Origin: Ruegeria sp. Alg231-54
GTDB taxonomy: Bacteria; Pseudomonadota; Alphaproteobacteria; Rhodobacterales; Rhodobacteraceae
Assembly (NCBI RefSeq): GCF_900143525.1
Contig: NZ_FREZ01000007.1
Coordinates: 172,324-236,323, forward strand
Direction of reading: 5' to 3'
DNA length: 64,000 nt
Every line of letters begins with the position of its first letter. Position 1 is the stretch's first letter. Of the stretch, positions 55,348-63,232 are shown in pieces. The notes beneath the pieces were generated by a model. It saw only the letters and a program-made list of their open reading frames with translations. It was not told where the DNA came from and made no database searches. The position numbers and the translations under genes were made by a program.

Positions 55348-56013
55348 CTATTTATTACCGTTGCCGTTACCATTGCCGTTTCCGCCCCCGTTACCACCGC
55401 CATTGCCGCCCCCGTTACCACCGCCATTGCCGCCCCCGTTACCGCCGCCGTTGCCATTGCCGTTCCCGCCAGAGTTGCCACCCCCATTACCACCGCCGTT
55501 GCCGTTACCGCCGCCATTACCGCCGCCGTTGCCGTTACCGCCGCCATTGCCGCCGCCGTTGCCGCCGCTGTTGCCGTTACCGCTGGCATTGCCATTGTTT
55601 CCGTTGTTTCCACGGCTCGCAGATGCGCCACGGTTACTGTTGGTATTGCGACTATTGTTGGCATTGGCGGGGTTCGAGCGGGCTGCATTCGAAATTTGAC
55701 GACCAACACTGGATCGATTGGAAACGACCGTTCCTGTCTGGGCATTCACAATTACACTGACAATTTTTCCATCAGGCTTTTTGACCAGAATGCGATAGTA
55801 TATCTGATCCGCCTGAAACGCACGCGCATCGACCGGGGTGCCGCCATAGGCTTTCTCGACACCTTTGATAACCCGATTTAACCGGATAGTTGCACCAGTC
55901 AGGGTCGCCTTGCGCAGTTCACCTTGCTTAAGCTCACGTGTCTGTGCTGCCGCTTCGCCAATGGGCAAAGCAACAAGCAAGCTTGCAACCACCAAGAACG
56001 CCTTCGCACGCAT
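55348..56013 (-). CDS. PepSY-domain exported protein with Gly/Asn-rich tail
   Basis: 221 residues from ATG 56013; the frame extends to 56094 but MRAKAFLVVASLLVALPIG is the obvious signal peptide. A PepSY domain follows (RVIKGVEKAYGGTPVDARAF, IYYRILVKKPDGK, NAQTGTVV), then about 100 residues of GGN/GGGN repeats. PepSY proteins often accompany two-component systems and may inhibit or sense peptides. First gene of the PepSY-regulator-kinase operon. Confidence 0.88.
   Translation of the reverse strand: MRAKAFLVVASLLVALPIGEAAAQTRELKQGELRKATLTGATIRLNRVIKGVEKAYGGTPVDARAFQADQIYYRILVKKPDGKIVSVIVNAQTGTVVSNRSSVGRQISNAARSNPANANNSRNTNSNRGASASRGNNGNNGNASGNGNSGGNGGGNGGGNGNGGGNGGGNGNGGGNGGGNSGGNGNGNGGGNGGGNGGGNGGGNGGGNGGGNGNGNGNGNK
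55355..55600. repeat. Gly/Asn tandem repeat tract
   Basis: About 245 bp of 6-, 9- and 12-nt units (CCGCCATTGCCG, CCGTTACCACCG) coding the GGN/GGGN tail of the PepSY protein. Length is likely to vary between strains by slippage; a long antisense Pro/Leu frame here is an artefact. Confidence 0.85.
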
Positions 56014-56090
56014 GAAAGTCCTCGTAATTCCCGGCTGGAGACTACGTCGTTCGACATGAACCGATGATGAACAAGCAGTTAGCCCTGCGT

Positions 56091-56146
56091 TCAAGCACGC
56101 TCAAGTTAAATGGCAACCAACTTTGAAGATTCTTACTTGAATCAAG
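56091..56146. promoter_or_regulatory. Candidate response-regulator sites in the divergent promoter
   Basis: TCAAG at 56091-56095 and 56101-56105 form a direct repeat at 10-bp spacing (TCAAG-N5-TCAAG), the geometry used by OmpR-family dimers. CTTGA-A-TCAAG lies at 56136-56146. They sit between the PepSY operon and the Gly-rich gene and could serve both. Confidence 0.4.
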
Positions 56147-56211
56147 ACGATTGAACACAGCGAATTGGTTCGAGGAACTGATGCCCGCTGATTTCCACGT
56201 AGGAGGTTGAT

Positions 56212-57330
56212 ATGAAGACCACCAGTTTGGGACTGCTAAAAGCATCTACTCTGGCAATCGCGTTGCTGGGATCAGCAGCCATAGTCGCCACCGTTGCCGT
56301 GCCGGATGTTGCCTTTGCAAAGGAAGGTAAAGGCAAAGGAGGCGGAAAAGGTAATGGTGGAGGAAACGGCAAAGGCGGCGACAACGGAAACGGTGGAGGC
56401 AACGGCGGAGGAAAAGGTAACAGTGGTGGCAAAGGGAACTCTGCCAACGGAGACCGTGGTGACCACAGTGCCGCCGGCAACAAAGGCGGGAAAAAAGGTG
56501 CCGACAAAAGCCGCAATGGCCGAAGTGCTAAGGACTCTTCTGTCGGCAACTCGAAGTCAAAATCTTCACGCTCGGCTTCGGGCAAGGGCGGTCGATTTTC
56601 CTTGAAGGATATCTTTAGCGGCAAAGGTAAGTCGAAAACGGTCGCCACCTCCAAGAAAGGCTCGACCACTAGCGACAAACAAACGCCGAGCACGCGCAAG
56701 AAGCGTTCGAAAACTGTAATTGTCGAGGAATCCATTCGGCCAGCCGTCCGAACCAAGGGCAATAAGATGGCAGCACTTCTTGGTGCTCACCCTTCTGAGT
56801 TAGGAGCGCTAAACGCAGCCAATGCCAGCGCAACTGCATTAGCAAACGCAGCACCTAATTCCCGCGTAGGTCGAATTGCCAACTACCGAGATACCGTTCT
56901 GGCCGGAGAACCGCTGCGCGAGGAGCTTGCGGAACAATTGGAAGAACTCATCGGATTGGAACCTCCAGAGCGGACAATTCCGGAGATAGAAGAAGATCTG
57001 CGCACCGCACTGGATGATGTGCAGGAGAATCGAGAGAGGGTCGAAGGCCTTGAACAGGATCTCGAAGACGCCGGTGGAACTGACCCTGAGATCGAGGAAC
57101 AGCTGGAAGAAGCGCGTGCGGATTTGGACAGTTCGGTCGATGAAGCGCAGGACCTGAACGATGAACGACAGGCTGCCGTCGAATACGAAGAAGCGACTGA
57201 ACAAGTGCAGGAACTCGCTGATTTGGTTGAGGAACAGGAATTGGATGAGCGGGAAGCCTTGGAAGCCGCGGCCAACAAACCAGTCACAGATGCCGTTGAA
57301 GAAGAGGTTAAGACGCTGTTGGGCCTGTAA
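56212..57330 (+). CDS. Gly/Lys/Asn-rich exported protein with coiled-coil C-terminus
   Basis: 372 residues; AGGAGG ribosome site at 56201-56206. Signal peptide ending VAFAKEG, then a GKG/GGN tract (residues 38-80), a basic Ser/Lys/Arg region, the core HPSELGALNAANASATALAN and NSRVGRIANYRD (residues 185-225), and an acidic coiled coil to the end (IPEIEEDLRTALDDVQENRE...). Paralogue of 39642-40790. Divergent from the PepSY two-component operon, so probably its target. Function unknown. Confidence 0.8.
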   Translation: MKTTSLGLLKASTLAIALLGSAAIVATVAVPDVAFAKEGKGKGGGKGNGGGNGKGGDNGNGGGNGGGKGNSGGKGNSANGDRGDHSAAGNKGGKKGADKSRNGRSAKDSSVGNSKSKSSRSASGKGGRFSLKDIFSGKGKSKTVATSKKGSTTSDKQTPSTRKKRSKTVIVEESIRPAVRTKGNKMAALLGAHPSELGALNAANASATALANAAPNSRVGRIANYRDTVLAGEPLREELAEQLEELIGLEPPERTIPEIEEDLRTALDDVQENRERVEGLEQDLEDAGGTDPEIEEQLEEARADLDSSVDEAQDLNDERQAAVEYEEATEQVQELADLVEEQELDEREALEAAANKPVTDAVEEEVKTLLGL

Positions 57331-57484
57331 GGAAAGATCTCTGCCTCTTCCCGTCAATCAACTCGAAGTGCTGACCACTCACGCAAGCACTAAGCGCCGG
57401 GCCAGCCAAATGTTTCCCAAGGATGAGAAGCGGCTGGCCCGAAGTTCATTGAATTCACCAAAGGTTACGTCTTTTTTCCTGGGG

Positions 57485-57521
57485 CGTACAAAAAAGAAAC
57501 CCCGCCCCAAACCGGAGCGGG
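57485..57521 (-). terminator. Intrinsic terminator for the small - strand gene
   Basis: On the - strand CCCGCTCC (57521-57514) pairs with GGGGCGGG (57508-57501), with one G-U pair, followed by GTTTCTTTTTTG. It lies 68 bp after the stop of the 57589-57777 gene and supports its reality. Confidence 0.75.
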
Positions 57522-57588
57522 ATTCAGTTATCAATTCCAATATTTAGGACGAATATCGGGAATTGTTTGGGGGTCTGCTGAACTGCCT

Positions 57589-57777
57589 TCAAACGTTGTT
57601 TTGTGCCTCGAAAAGCCGCTTGTTTTTGACAATTTCAGTTAATGCATTTTCGATAGGAGGGAAGCGACCACTGCTCGATTTGGTCGTGGTTGACAAACGT
57701 GTTACGACAATTTTGTCGGAGGTTTGCATCACAGCTGTTGTGCTGGACTCTTCAATCACAAAGGCAGACTTGATCAT
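57589..57777 (-). CDS. Small hypothetical protein with own terminator
   Basis: 62 residues from ATG 57777, which has AAGGGGA 6 bp before it. Ser/Thr-rich (EESSTTAVMQTSDKIVV; STTTKSSSGRFPP), mildly basic, no membrane helix. Family unknown. Strong ribosome site and terminator argue for a real gene. Confidence 0.55.
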   Translation of the reverse strand: MIKSAFVIEESSTTAVMQTSDKIVVTRLSTTTKSSSGRFPPIENALTEIVKNKRLFEAQNNV

Positions 57778-58105
57778 GCGTTTCCCCTTGTCAGCGATCA
57801 AACGGTTTACCACTCGTTCGACCCAACATGAGCACTATGCCTCAGTTTGTTTGAACACTCTGAGAATACATTGTTCACGTTCCGTTAATGTTGTTCGCGA
57901 AATAAAGACAACGGAATAAGTGGGCGACTAGGTGGACGAACGGCATGCTGCCTTGGCACTTTAGTAGGGTCGTGCGATGACAATCTCAGAACATGGTTTC
58001 CGTTCGTGAACAATCTACAGCATTGGAAAGCAACTCTTCGCTGATGAACTCGCCAAGACGAGTTCAGGAAAATAGATAGGCAATAAACAAAAGAGGGCGC
58101 TGGGA
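57778..58105. other. Intergenic region
   Basis: 328 bp between two small divergent genes; contains their promoters. No gene, repeat or hairpin worth naming seen. Confidence 0.5.
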
Positions 58106-58492
58106 ATGAAAAGCAATGTTGGAATTCTGGCGGTGGCATTGACCATACAGGGCGCGTCAATTGCAAATGCAGATCACAGCCTGTGGCGCCATAATGTTGG
58201 GCACGTTAGTGGGGCTGACGCTACCGCTCCAATCCATGTGAAATCCAAATCTGGACATTGTCCGCCAGGCTTGGCGAAAAAGGCTGTCCCGTGCGTACCG
58301 CCTGGACAGGCCAAGAAATAACGTCGCGGGGATTACATCTATGATGGGTTTGTCCGTATTGATGATCCCAGCCGTTGGGGACTACGGCGCAATGGATATT
58401 ACGTGCGAGCGGGAGACTACGTTTACGAAGTAAACCGCGAAACACATGAGGTGCTGAACCTGATCGGTGCAATCGCCGACATTCTTAATTGA
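58106..58492 (+). pseudogene. Small exported CPPGLAKK/PPGQAKK-type protein with in-frame TAA
   Basis: Signal peptide (AVALTIQGASIANA), then CPPGLAKKAVPCVPPGQAKK, the marker of a common small exported Roseobacter family. TAA at 58319-58321 follows, but the same frame continues with RRGDYIYDGFVRIDDPSR, GYYVRAGDYVYEVNRET and HEVLNLIGAIADILN to TGA at 58490-58492, which is the family's normal C-terminus (RcnB-like). A TAC/TAT to TAA change explains it; homologues often have Tyr or Trp here. Recent nonsense mutation, or readthrough. Confidence 0.7.
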
Positions 58493-58895
58493 GTGCTTTG
58501 GCTACTTCTTGCCTTTGGCTCAGTTTGTGTCTACCCGGTCGCCTTGCAGCAGCCGGCTGTTTGGGCGCGATGCGAGCCCTCTTTGCAGGGTGCATCGATT
58601 GGTTATTATGGCACTGTGTGGTCTTGCAATGAAATCTGGTTGCTGCGGCTGAACTCGGCAGCTTTGAGTCCGATTTAGAAATGGTCCCAAGCTGACACCT
58701 TCAAGCTCGGCCAAGTGCATGCGAAGAGTGATGGCCGCGGTACAGCAAGAAAAGCCACCGTCTTATCGCGGCGCATTGAGGCCGGTGGCATCTATTTAAT
58801 TCTGCGAACATAACTGACCTTGTCTACAGCATAGCGTAATTCTTGAATATTCCAGAGATGTTGCCGAAACACTTTCAAACACTGGCTGCCCGACT
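58493..58895. other. Intergenic region
   Basis: 403 bp, two moderate open frames without ribosome sites or recognisable product. No gene supported. Confidence 0.5.
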
Positions 58896-59954
58896 TCAGT
58901 GTTCGTTTTTGCGGAGTGTAGCAAGCGCCAACTTGAGTATTTCTAAGCTCGCGGCGCGTTCTTCTGATGTCATTGAGCTCGGGTCTAACACCATTCGAAA
59001 ATTCGGGTTTTCGTATACAACTTTTTCTGCGCGCGGTCTCGAATTCTTTTGACCTAAGACACGGTAGGTCATGACAGGTTGAGCCACACCCTTTACCTGG
59101 ATGGCGCCGACTTTTTCTGTTTCTACTTCGTGGTTTACGTGCGCCCAAGTTTCGTACGAGATATAAATTGCACCCTCGTCGGCTTGATGCTCCAACCTAG
59201 AAGCTACGTTCACAGCCCCACCAATAATGGTGTAGTCCATACGGTCGTCACTCCCAAAGTTTCCGACAGTACAAAAGCCGGTATTGATACCAATACGGCA
59301 TTGTAACTGTTGTCTAATTCCTTGACGCCTCCATTTTGCCTGCAACTCTGCCAACTTGTCTCGCATTGCAATTGCCATTCTCACGCATGCCAAAGCATCT
59401 TCCCGCACACCTTTAGTCTCCGGGTCTCCAAAGAAGACAAGGATTGCATCGCCGATAAACTTATCTATCGTCGCACCGTGTTTCAGAGCGACTTCCGCCA
59501 TTTCAGTCAGGTAGCTGTTCAGGAGTTCTGTTAAATCTTCCGACTCCATCTGATCCGTAAGCTCTGTGAAGCCGGCGACGTCCGAGAAAAACACTGTCAG
59601 CTTTTTTCGCTTACTCGCGAGTTTAACTTCTTGGCGACCGGAAAAGATCGAGTTGTAGACTTGAGGCGATAAGTATTTGGCAAGCTTTCCTGACAATGCC
59701 TCAAGCTCTTGGTTTTTTTTGGTAACTTCTTCGGCGGCGATGCGCTGTTTTTCGGCTAATGCATTCAGTTCCCGCTCGTTGCGATCACTCAATCGCATCA
59801 TGCGCCGTGTGGTTCTGAGCAGCTTTCTGTATTCTCCGACAAGGTTTTCAATTGACTTGCGCGTTTCATCATTCGGAAATTGTCCACTGTTTAACGCTGC
59901 TTCCGCGACTTCCAAAGCCTCATTCTCGCGAACAAAGAGATCGTCGATAGTCAT
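58896..59954 (-). CDS. Class III adenylate/guanylate cyclase with helical stalk
   Basis: 352 residues from ATG 59954, which overlaps the SiaC-like stop (ATGA). The N-terminal 110 residues are helical (ENLVGEYRKLLRTTRRMMRL, LSDRNERELNALAEKQ), then a class III catalytic domain: metal Asp125 (FFSDVAGFTE) and Asp169 (IGDAILVFFG), base-selecting Lys165 (DKFIGD) and the Asp240-Tyr-Thr242 segment, transition-state Asn249 and Arg253 (VNVASRLE). Lys with Asp/Thr favours ATP, so cAMP is likely. No membrane helix. In P. aeruginosa the SiaC partner is a diguanylate cyclase with a similar helical stalk; here a nucleotide cyclase takes that place. Confidence 0.93.
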   Translation of the reverse strand: MTIDDLFVRENEALEVAEAALNSGQFPNDETRKSIENLVGEYRKLLRTTRRMMRLSDRNERELNALAEKQRIAAEEVTKKNQELEALSGKLAKYLSPQVYNSIFSGRQEVKLASKRKKLTVFFSDVAGFTELTDQMESEDLTELLNSYLTEMAEVALKHGATIDKFIGDAILVFFGDPETKGVREDALACVRMAIAMRDKLAELQAKWRRQGIRQQLQCRIGINTGFCTVGNFGSDDRMDYTIIGGAVNVASRLEHQADEGAIYISYETWAHVNHEVETEKVGAIQVKGVAQPVMTYRVLGQKNSRPRAEKVVYENPNFRMVLDPSSMTSEERAASLEILKLALATLRKNEH

Positions 59955-60340
59955 CGATCCAACAACTTTTCCAGTGTGAATTTGGCATGTTTCAAGTCTT
60001 CCCCAAACTCCTCCCCAAGTTCTTCCATGGTCTCGTCTTCGGGGTCGTGAAACCAAAAGACGTCAACGCTTTTCCCCGCCTCAGCAGCGGAATCCAAAAG
60101 CTCCATGATCATCATGATGGCCTTGGCGCTGGACGAATTGAAATAGATGAGTTCAAATTCAAAACGACATTTGGATATTGAGCCATCCGACAACCAACTT
60201 TTCAAAGCATCAAACAACGGGTTGTAGAAGGTCGTAACATCCTCAGGGTAGGACTCCCCAATCAGTTTGAGGTGGCCAACGTCAAAATCGAACGCGACGG
60301 CCGGAGTGCGGTTTGTTGCCGGGATATCAATATTTTGCAT
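59951..60340 (-). CDS. siaC: SiaC-like phospho-switch protein (DUF1987)
   Basis: 129 residues from ATG 60340 (MQNIDIPATNRTPAVAFDF). DUF1987 signature: LIGESYPEDVTTFYNPLFDA, ELIYFNSSSAKAIMMIMELL and DVFWFHDPEDETMEELGEEF. In P. aeruginosa SiaC a Thr at the position of Ser69 (YFNSSS) is phosphorylated by SiaB and dephosphorylated by SiaA; unphosphorylated SiaC activates the cyclase. Ser for Thr keeps the site phosphorylatable. Starts 10 bp after siaB and overlaps the cyclase gene. Confidence 0.9.
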   Translation of the reverse strand: MQNIDIPATNRTPAVAFDFDVGHLKLIGESYPEDVTTFYNPLFDALKSWLSDGSISKCRFEFELIYFNSSSAKAIMMIMELLDSAAEAGKSVDVFWFHDPEDETMEELGEEFGEDLKHAKFTLEKLLDR

Positions 60341-60350
60341 TCGTACCCTC

Positions 60351-60905
60351 TTAAACCGTCGCTTTGAGTGCGAAGAATGCGTGCTGATCGTCAATCCGCA
60401 TAAAATCAAATTCGATTGGCTTTGACGCTCGACGCGCAATTTCAATTAACCCGATACCTGCACTATTGCCGACAGCGTCAGTTTCTGACCGGAGTTGGTC
60501 TTTGTATGCGGCCCTAAGTTCCTCACGATTCATGGCGCGTAGTTCTGAAAGCCGTCTTCGCATGTTGTCTACGTCACTCAAAAGGATCAGATTGCCCGCA
60601 TGAACTACATAGCCGCCGGCTTCGTTTCCGATGGTCACAATGCCGTAACTTATGTCCAGCACCTCAGTCTCACCGTCGGTCGGTAGCCGTTCAACAGAAT
60701 ATCTGATGATGTTCTGCATTTGCTCGACAAAAACAGCGAAAACGCTTCGGAGAGTTTTGGTGTCAGCATCTTCAGACACTAATTTCTGCTTTAACGCATC
60801 GCCAACACCACTGAGGATACCTTCAGTTACATAACCACTGTATGCAAAGACAACGCCTTGTCGGCGCAGGTTGGCGCGTAGTTCGTAGACTTCGCTTGCA
60901 AGCAT
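60351..60905 (-). CDS. siaB: SiaB-like kinase (DUF6272)
   Basis: 184 residues from ATG 60905, chosen for its AAGGGGA ribosome site; the frame is open to 60971. A GHKL-like ATPase core is visible: an N-box-like VEQMQNIIRYS (Glu61, Asn65) and GNSAGIGLIEIARRAS (Gly150, Gly152). SiaB both phosphorylates and binds SiaC in Pseudomonas. First gene of the siaB-siaC-cyclase operon. Confidence 0.88.
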   Translation of the reverse strand: MLASEVYELRANLRRQGVVFAYSGYVTEGILSGVGDALKQKLVSEDADTKTLRSVFAVFVEQMQNIIRYSVERLPTDGETEVLDISYGIVTIGNEAGGYVVHAGNLILLSDVDNMRRRLSELRAMNREELRAAYKDQLRSETDAVGNSAGIGLIEIARRASKPIEFDFMRIDDQHAFFALKATV

Positions 60906-60964
60906 CTGTTCCCCTTGGTCATGCTTGGGTGGCACCAAGTTCAATTCAGGCCTTAATATCATAA

Positions 60965-60993
60965 GATACACATTTATGCATTTTTAGTGTATC
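60965..60993. promoter_or_regulatory. Palindrome in the sia divergent promoter
   Basis: GATACAC (60965-60971) and GTGTATC (60987-60993) form a perfect 7-bp inverted repeat with an AT-rich 15-nt spacer, between siaB and the secreted-protein/siaA transcript. Good operator candidate for coordinated control of both arms. Confidence 0.45.
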
Positions 60994-61025
60994 AATTGTG
61001 CAGTGTTATTAGTGGGGAGGTTAGC

Positions 61026-61403
61026 ATGATTAGGCTATTGTGTATGGTCGCCGTAGTAATATCGTCCAACCCGGCAGCAGCGGCCGACATTCCAACTGAA
61101 GTCAAGGCAAAGCTCCAATCCGCCATGATTTCACATGTTGATGGAGTGATGGTCGACGGTTCTTACACGTATCTGGACACGACCACCAACGCGTTTGAAA
61201 CCGTTTATCCTGCAAATGTTCATCCAATGGTTATTCTTGCGGGAAGTGACTATTTCGTCTGCTCTGAAATGATAACCGAAGGTGGCGACACCGTGACCGC
61301 AGACTTTCTAGTTCGGGAAGTTTCCGGGGACTACAAAGTTGTACAGATGATCGTCAATAATCGTGGCGCTCTTCAGGCGGCGATGAAGAACATCGGGAAC
61401 TAG
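61026..61403 (+). CDS. Small exported protein encoded before siaA
   Basis: 125 residues from ATG 61026 (GGGGAGG ribosome site 5 bp before). Signal peptide MIRLLCMVAVVISSNPAAAA, then a domain of about 105 residues with one Cys (FVCSEMITEGGDTVTADFLV), no recognised family. 25 bp before siaA on the same strand, so a periplasmic partner or ligand sensor for SiaA is plausible; that is inference from position only. Confidence 0.75.
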   Translation: MIRLLCMVAVVISSNPAAAADIPTEVKAKLQSAMISHVDGVMVDGSYTYLDTTTNAFETVYPANVHPMVILAGSDYFVCSEMITEGGDTVTADFLVREVSGDYKVVQMIVNNRGALQAAMKNIGN

Positions 61404-61428
61404 ATGCCAAACACTGTAGAGGCGTTTA

Positions 61429-62883
61429 GTGCATAAACTCTGGACCTTCTTAAAGCGCCGAATATTCCTGAAGCATATTCTGGCGACCCTCCTGCTCGGA
61501 GGCGTGCTAAACGCCATTGTGCTTCTCTTTTACTATGAATTCAAAAGGCAAGCTCAATCAGATCAGGTTGCCGCGGAAGTTGCAACGATTGCCAATCGTA
61601 TCGCGCGCCCGTTGGCGGAATTGGTTGAAGCAGGAAATCTTGCGCAAGCAACGAGCCTGCTGGCGGTCTATTCGGGTTTTCCTTACGTTATCTGCGCTGA
61701 ACAGAGTTTAGAGCAAAGCTCAGAAACTCTGGTTTCCTGGCCTGCTATAGGATGCGACAAAATAAAAAAACCTGGCTTAGACATCGTCGTTACTGTTCCT
61801 ACGGCAGCGGGGCCGACCACGATGTTGGCCCGAATTGATCAGGAGATCTTGAACAATGAGCTAAGGACAGAAGTAGGGGTTGTGGTCCTTCTTGGAATTC
61901 TCGGCGGATTTGCACTGATCTTAGCAGGCGCTGCTGCATTTTTGTGGCTCATCAACAGACCTCTCGGCCAAATGTTGAAAGCCATCGAAAGATTTGAGCG
62001 ATACGATGACCCTCAGATTGTCCCATACGAGTCGGAAGATGAGATTGGCAAAGTAGTTCAAAGCTATAATTCAATGCTGGATAGAGAGGTTGAACGAGTC
62101 AACGAAATCCGAGAGGCGCACCATCAGATCGTCGCAAGCGTAAATTATGCCACGCGAATTCAACAGGGTTTGTTACCCACGACAAGTCAGTGTGATGCCG
62201 CATTTGCCGATTTTGCTGTTAAATGGGAACCTCGCGATTTGGTTGGAGGAGATATCTACTGGATTAAGTCGGATGGCCCAATTTCGACGCTCGCCGTAAT
62301 TGATTGTACAGGTCATGGCGTTCCTGGGGGCTTCATGACTATGTTAGCAATCGCTTCTCTCGAGCGGCTCTACTTCGAAAATGAAACGCTTAGCCCATCG
62401 CTGGCACTGTCTAAGTTGAGCGATTTGACGCGTGCACTTCTAAATCAGGATACAGCAAACGGGGCTTCCAACGACGGCATGGACGCTGCGATATGCCAGA
62501 TCGATTCAGCAAAAGGGATAGCGACGTTTGCAGGTGCGCATATGTCTCTTTTGGTCAAATCCAATACCGGCATTGACCGAATCCGAGGTGACAAGCTGAG
62601 CATTGGGTATGTGGATACTCCAATTGGCCCAAAATTTTTCGAACACGAAGTTCAATTGGATCAAATCACAGATTTTTTTGTTTCAACTGACGGCTTGATT
62701 GACCAATTAGGTGGAGAAAAACGTTTAGCTTTTGGTTTTCAGAGAGTTGTATCTGTATTTGAACAGGAAGAGTGGTCGTGTTCGGAAGAGCTATTGTCGG
62801 CTATTCACAGCGCTTTTCAAGACTATAGTACGAATGAAGAACGTTTGGATGACTTGACCATGATTGCTTTTCGCACTGCCTGA
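61429..62883 (+). CDS. siaA: SiaA-like HAMP/PP2C phosphatase
   Basis: 484 residues from GTG 61429 (AGAGG 6 bp before). Membrane helix 1 (residues 15-36), a periplasmic sensor of about 110 residues (37-148), helix 2 (149-175), HAMP (176-225), then a SpoIIE/RsbU-type PP2C domain with metal ligands Asp275 (LVGGDIYW) and Asp292 (VIDCTGHGVPGGFMTM), the FVSTDGLIDQLGG segment and the final DDLTMIAF. In the sia system SiaA dephosphorylates SiaC, switching the cyclase on. The periplasmic domain is the signal input. Confidence 0.93.
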   Translation: MHKLWTFLKRRIFLKHILATLLLGGVLNAIVLLFYYEFKRQAQSDQVAAEVATIANRIARPLAELVEAGNLAQATSLLAVYSGFPYVICAEQSLEQSSETLVSWPAIGCDKIKKPGLDIVVTVPTAAGPTTMLARIDQEILNNELRTEVGVVVLLGILGGFALILAGAAAFLWLINRPLGQMLKAIERFERYDDPQIVPYESEDEIGKVVQSYNSMLDREVERVNEIREAHHQIVASVNYATRIQQGLLPTTSQCDAAFADFAVKWEPRDLVGGDIYWIKSDGPISTLAVIDCTGHGVPGGFMTMLAIASLERLYFENETLSPSLALSKLSDLTRALLNQDTANGASNDGMDAAICQIDSAKGIATFAGAHMSLLVKSNTGIDRIRGDKLSIGYVDTPIGPKFFEHEVQLDQITDFFVSTDGLIDQLGGEKRLAFGFQRVVSVFEQEEWSCSEELLSAIHSAFQDYSTNEERLDDLTMIAFRTA

Positions 62884-63232
62884 AATGCTGATTGAGATGT
62901 GTTTGTGAGGTGCGACGCCCTCCGCTTATCCGTAAACGTTGATATCTACTCCAGTACTAACTAAGGCTTTGTTAGGCGTTATGAAAACTGAGGTGACGTC
63001 GATTTTCCTCGCTGAACAATCGCTACAATAGACTGACCGTTCTACAGTGCGCTTCGGTGGCATAGGTGCGGCCGCGGGATCGTCATACTGAACCTGAATG
63101 GCCGCTTTTTAAGTTTCCCATGAATAACTTTGCGACTGCAAATAACGGCAACTTCCCGTCCCGCGTGTCACTGTGGCATATCTGCATTGGGCTGCGAGCA
63201 GTCGCTGATGCTAGTCGCAGAGAACGTCGGCA
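62884..63232. other. Intergenic region with dispersed repeat
   Basis: No gene. Around 63000-63200 it holds degenerate repeat words (CGCTGAACAATCGCTAC, CCATGAATAACTTTGCG, TCTGCATTGGGCTGCGAGCAG) like those at 31108-31200. Confidence 0.45.

Noticed and set aside
55355..55600. CRISPR array
   Set aside because: Short tandem units without spacers, inside a coding frame.
55361..55699. Pro/Leu-rich open frame on the + strand
   Set aside because: Mirror image of the Gly/Asn repeat tail of the PepSY protein; low complexity only.
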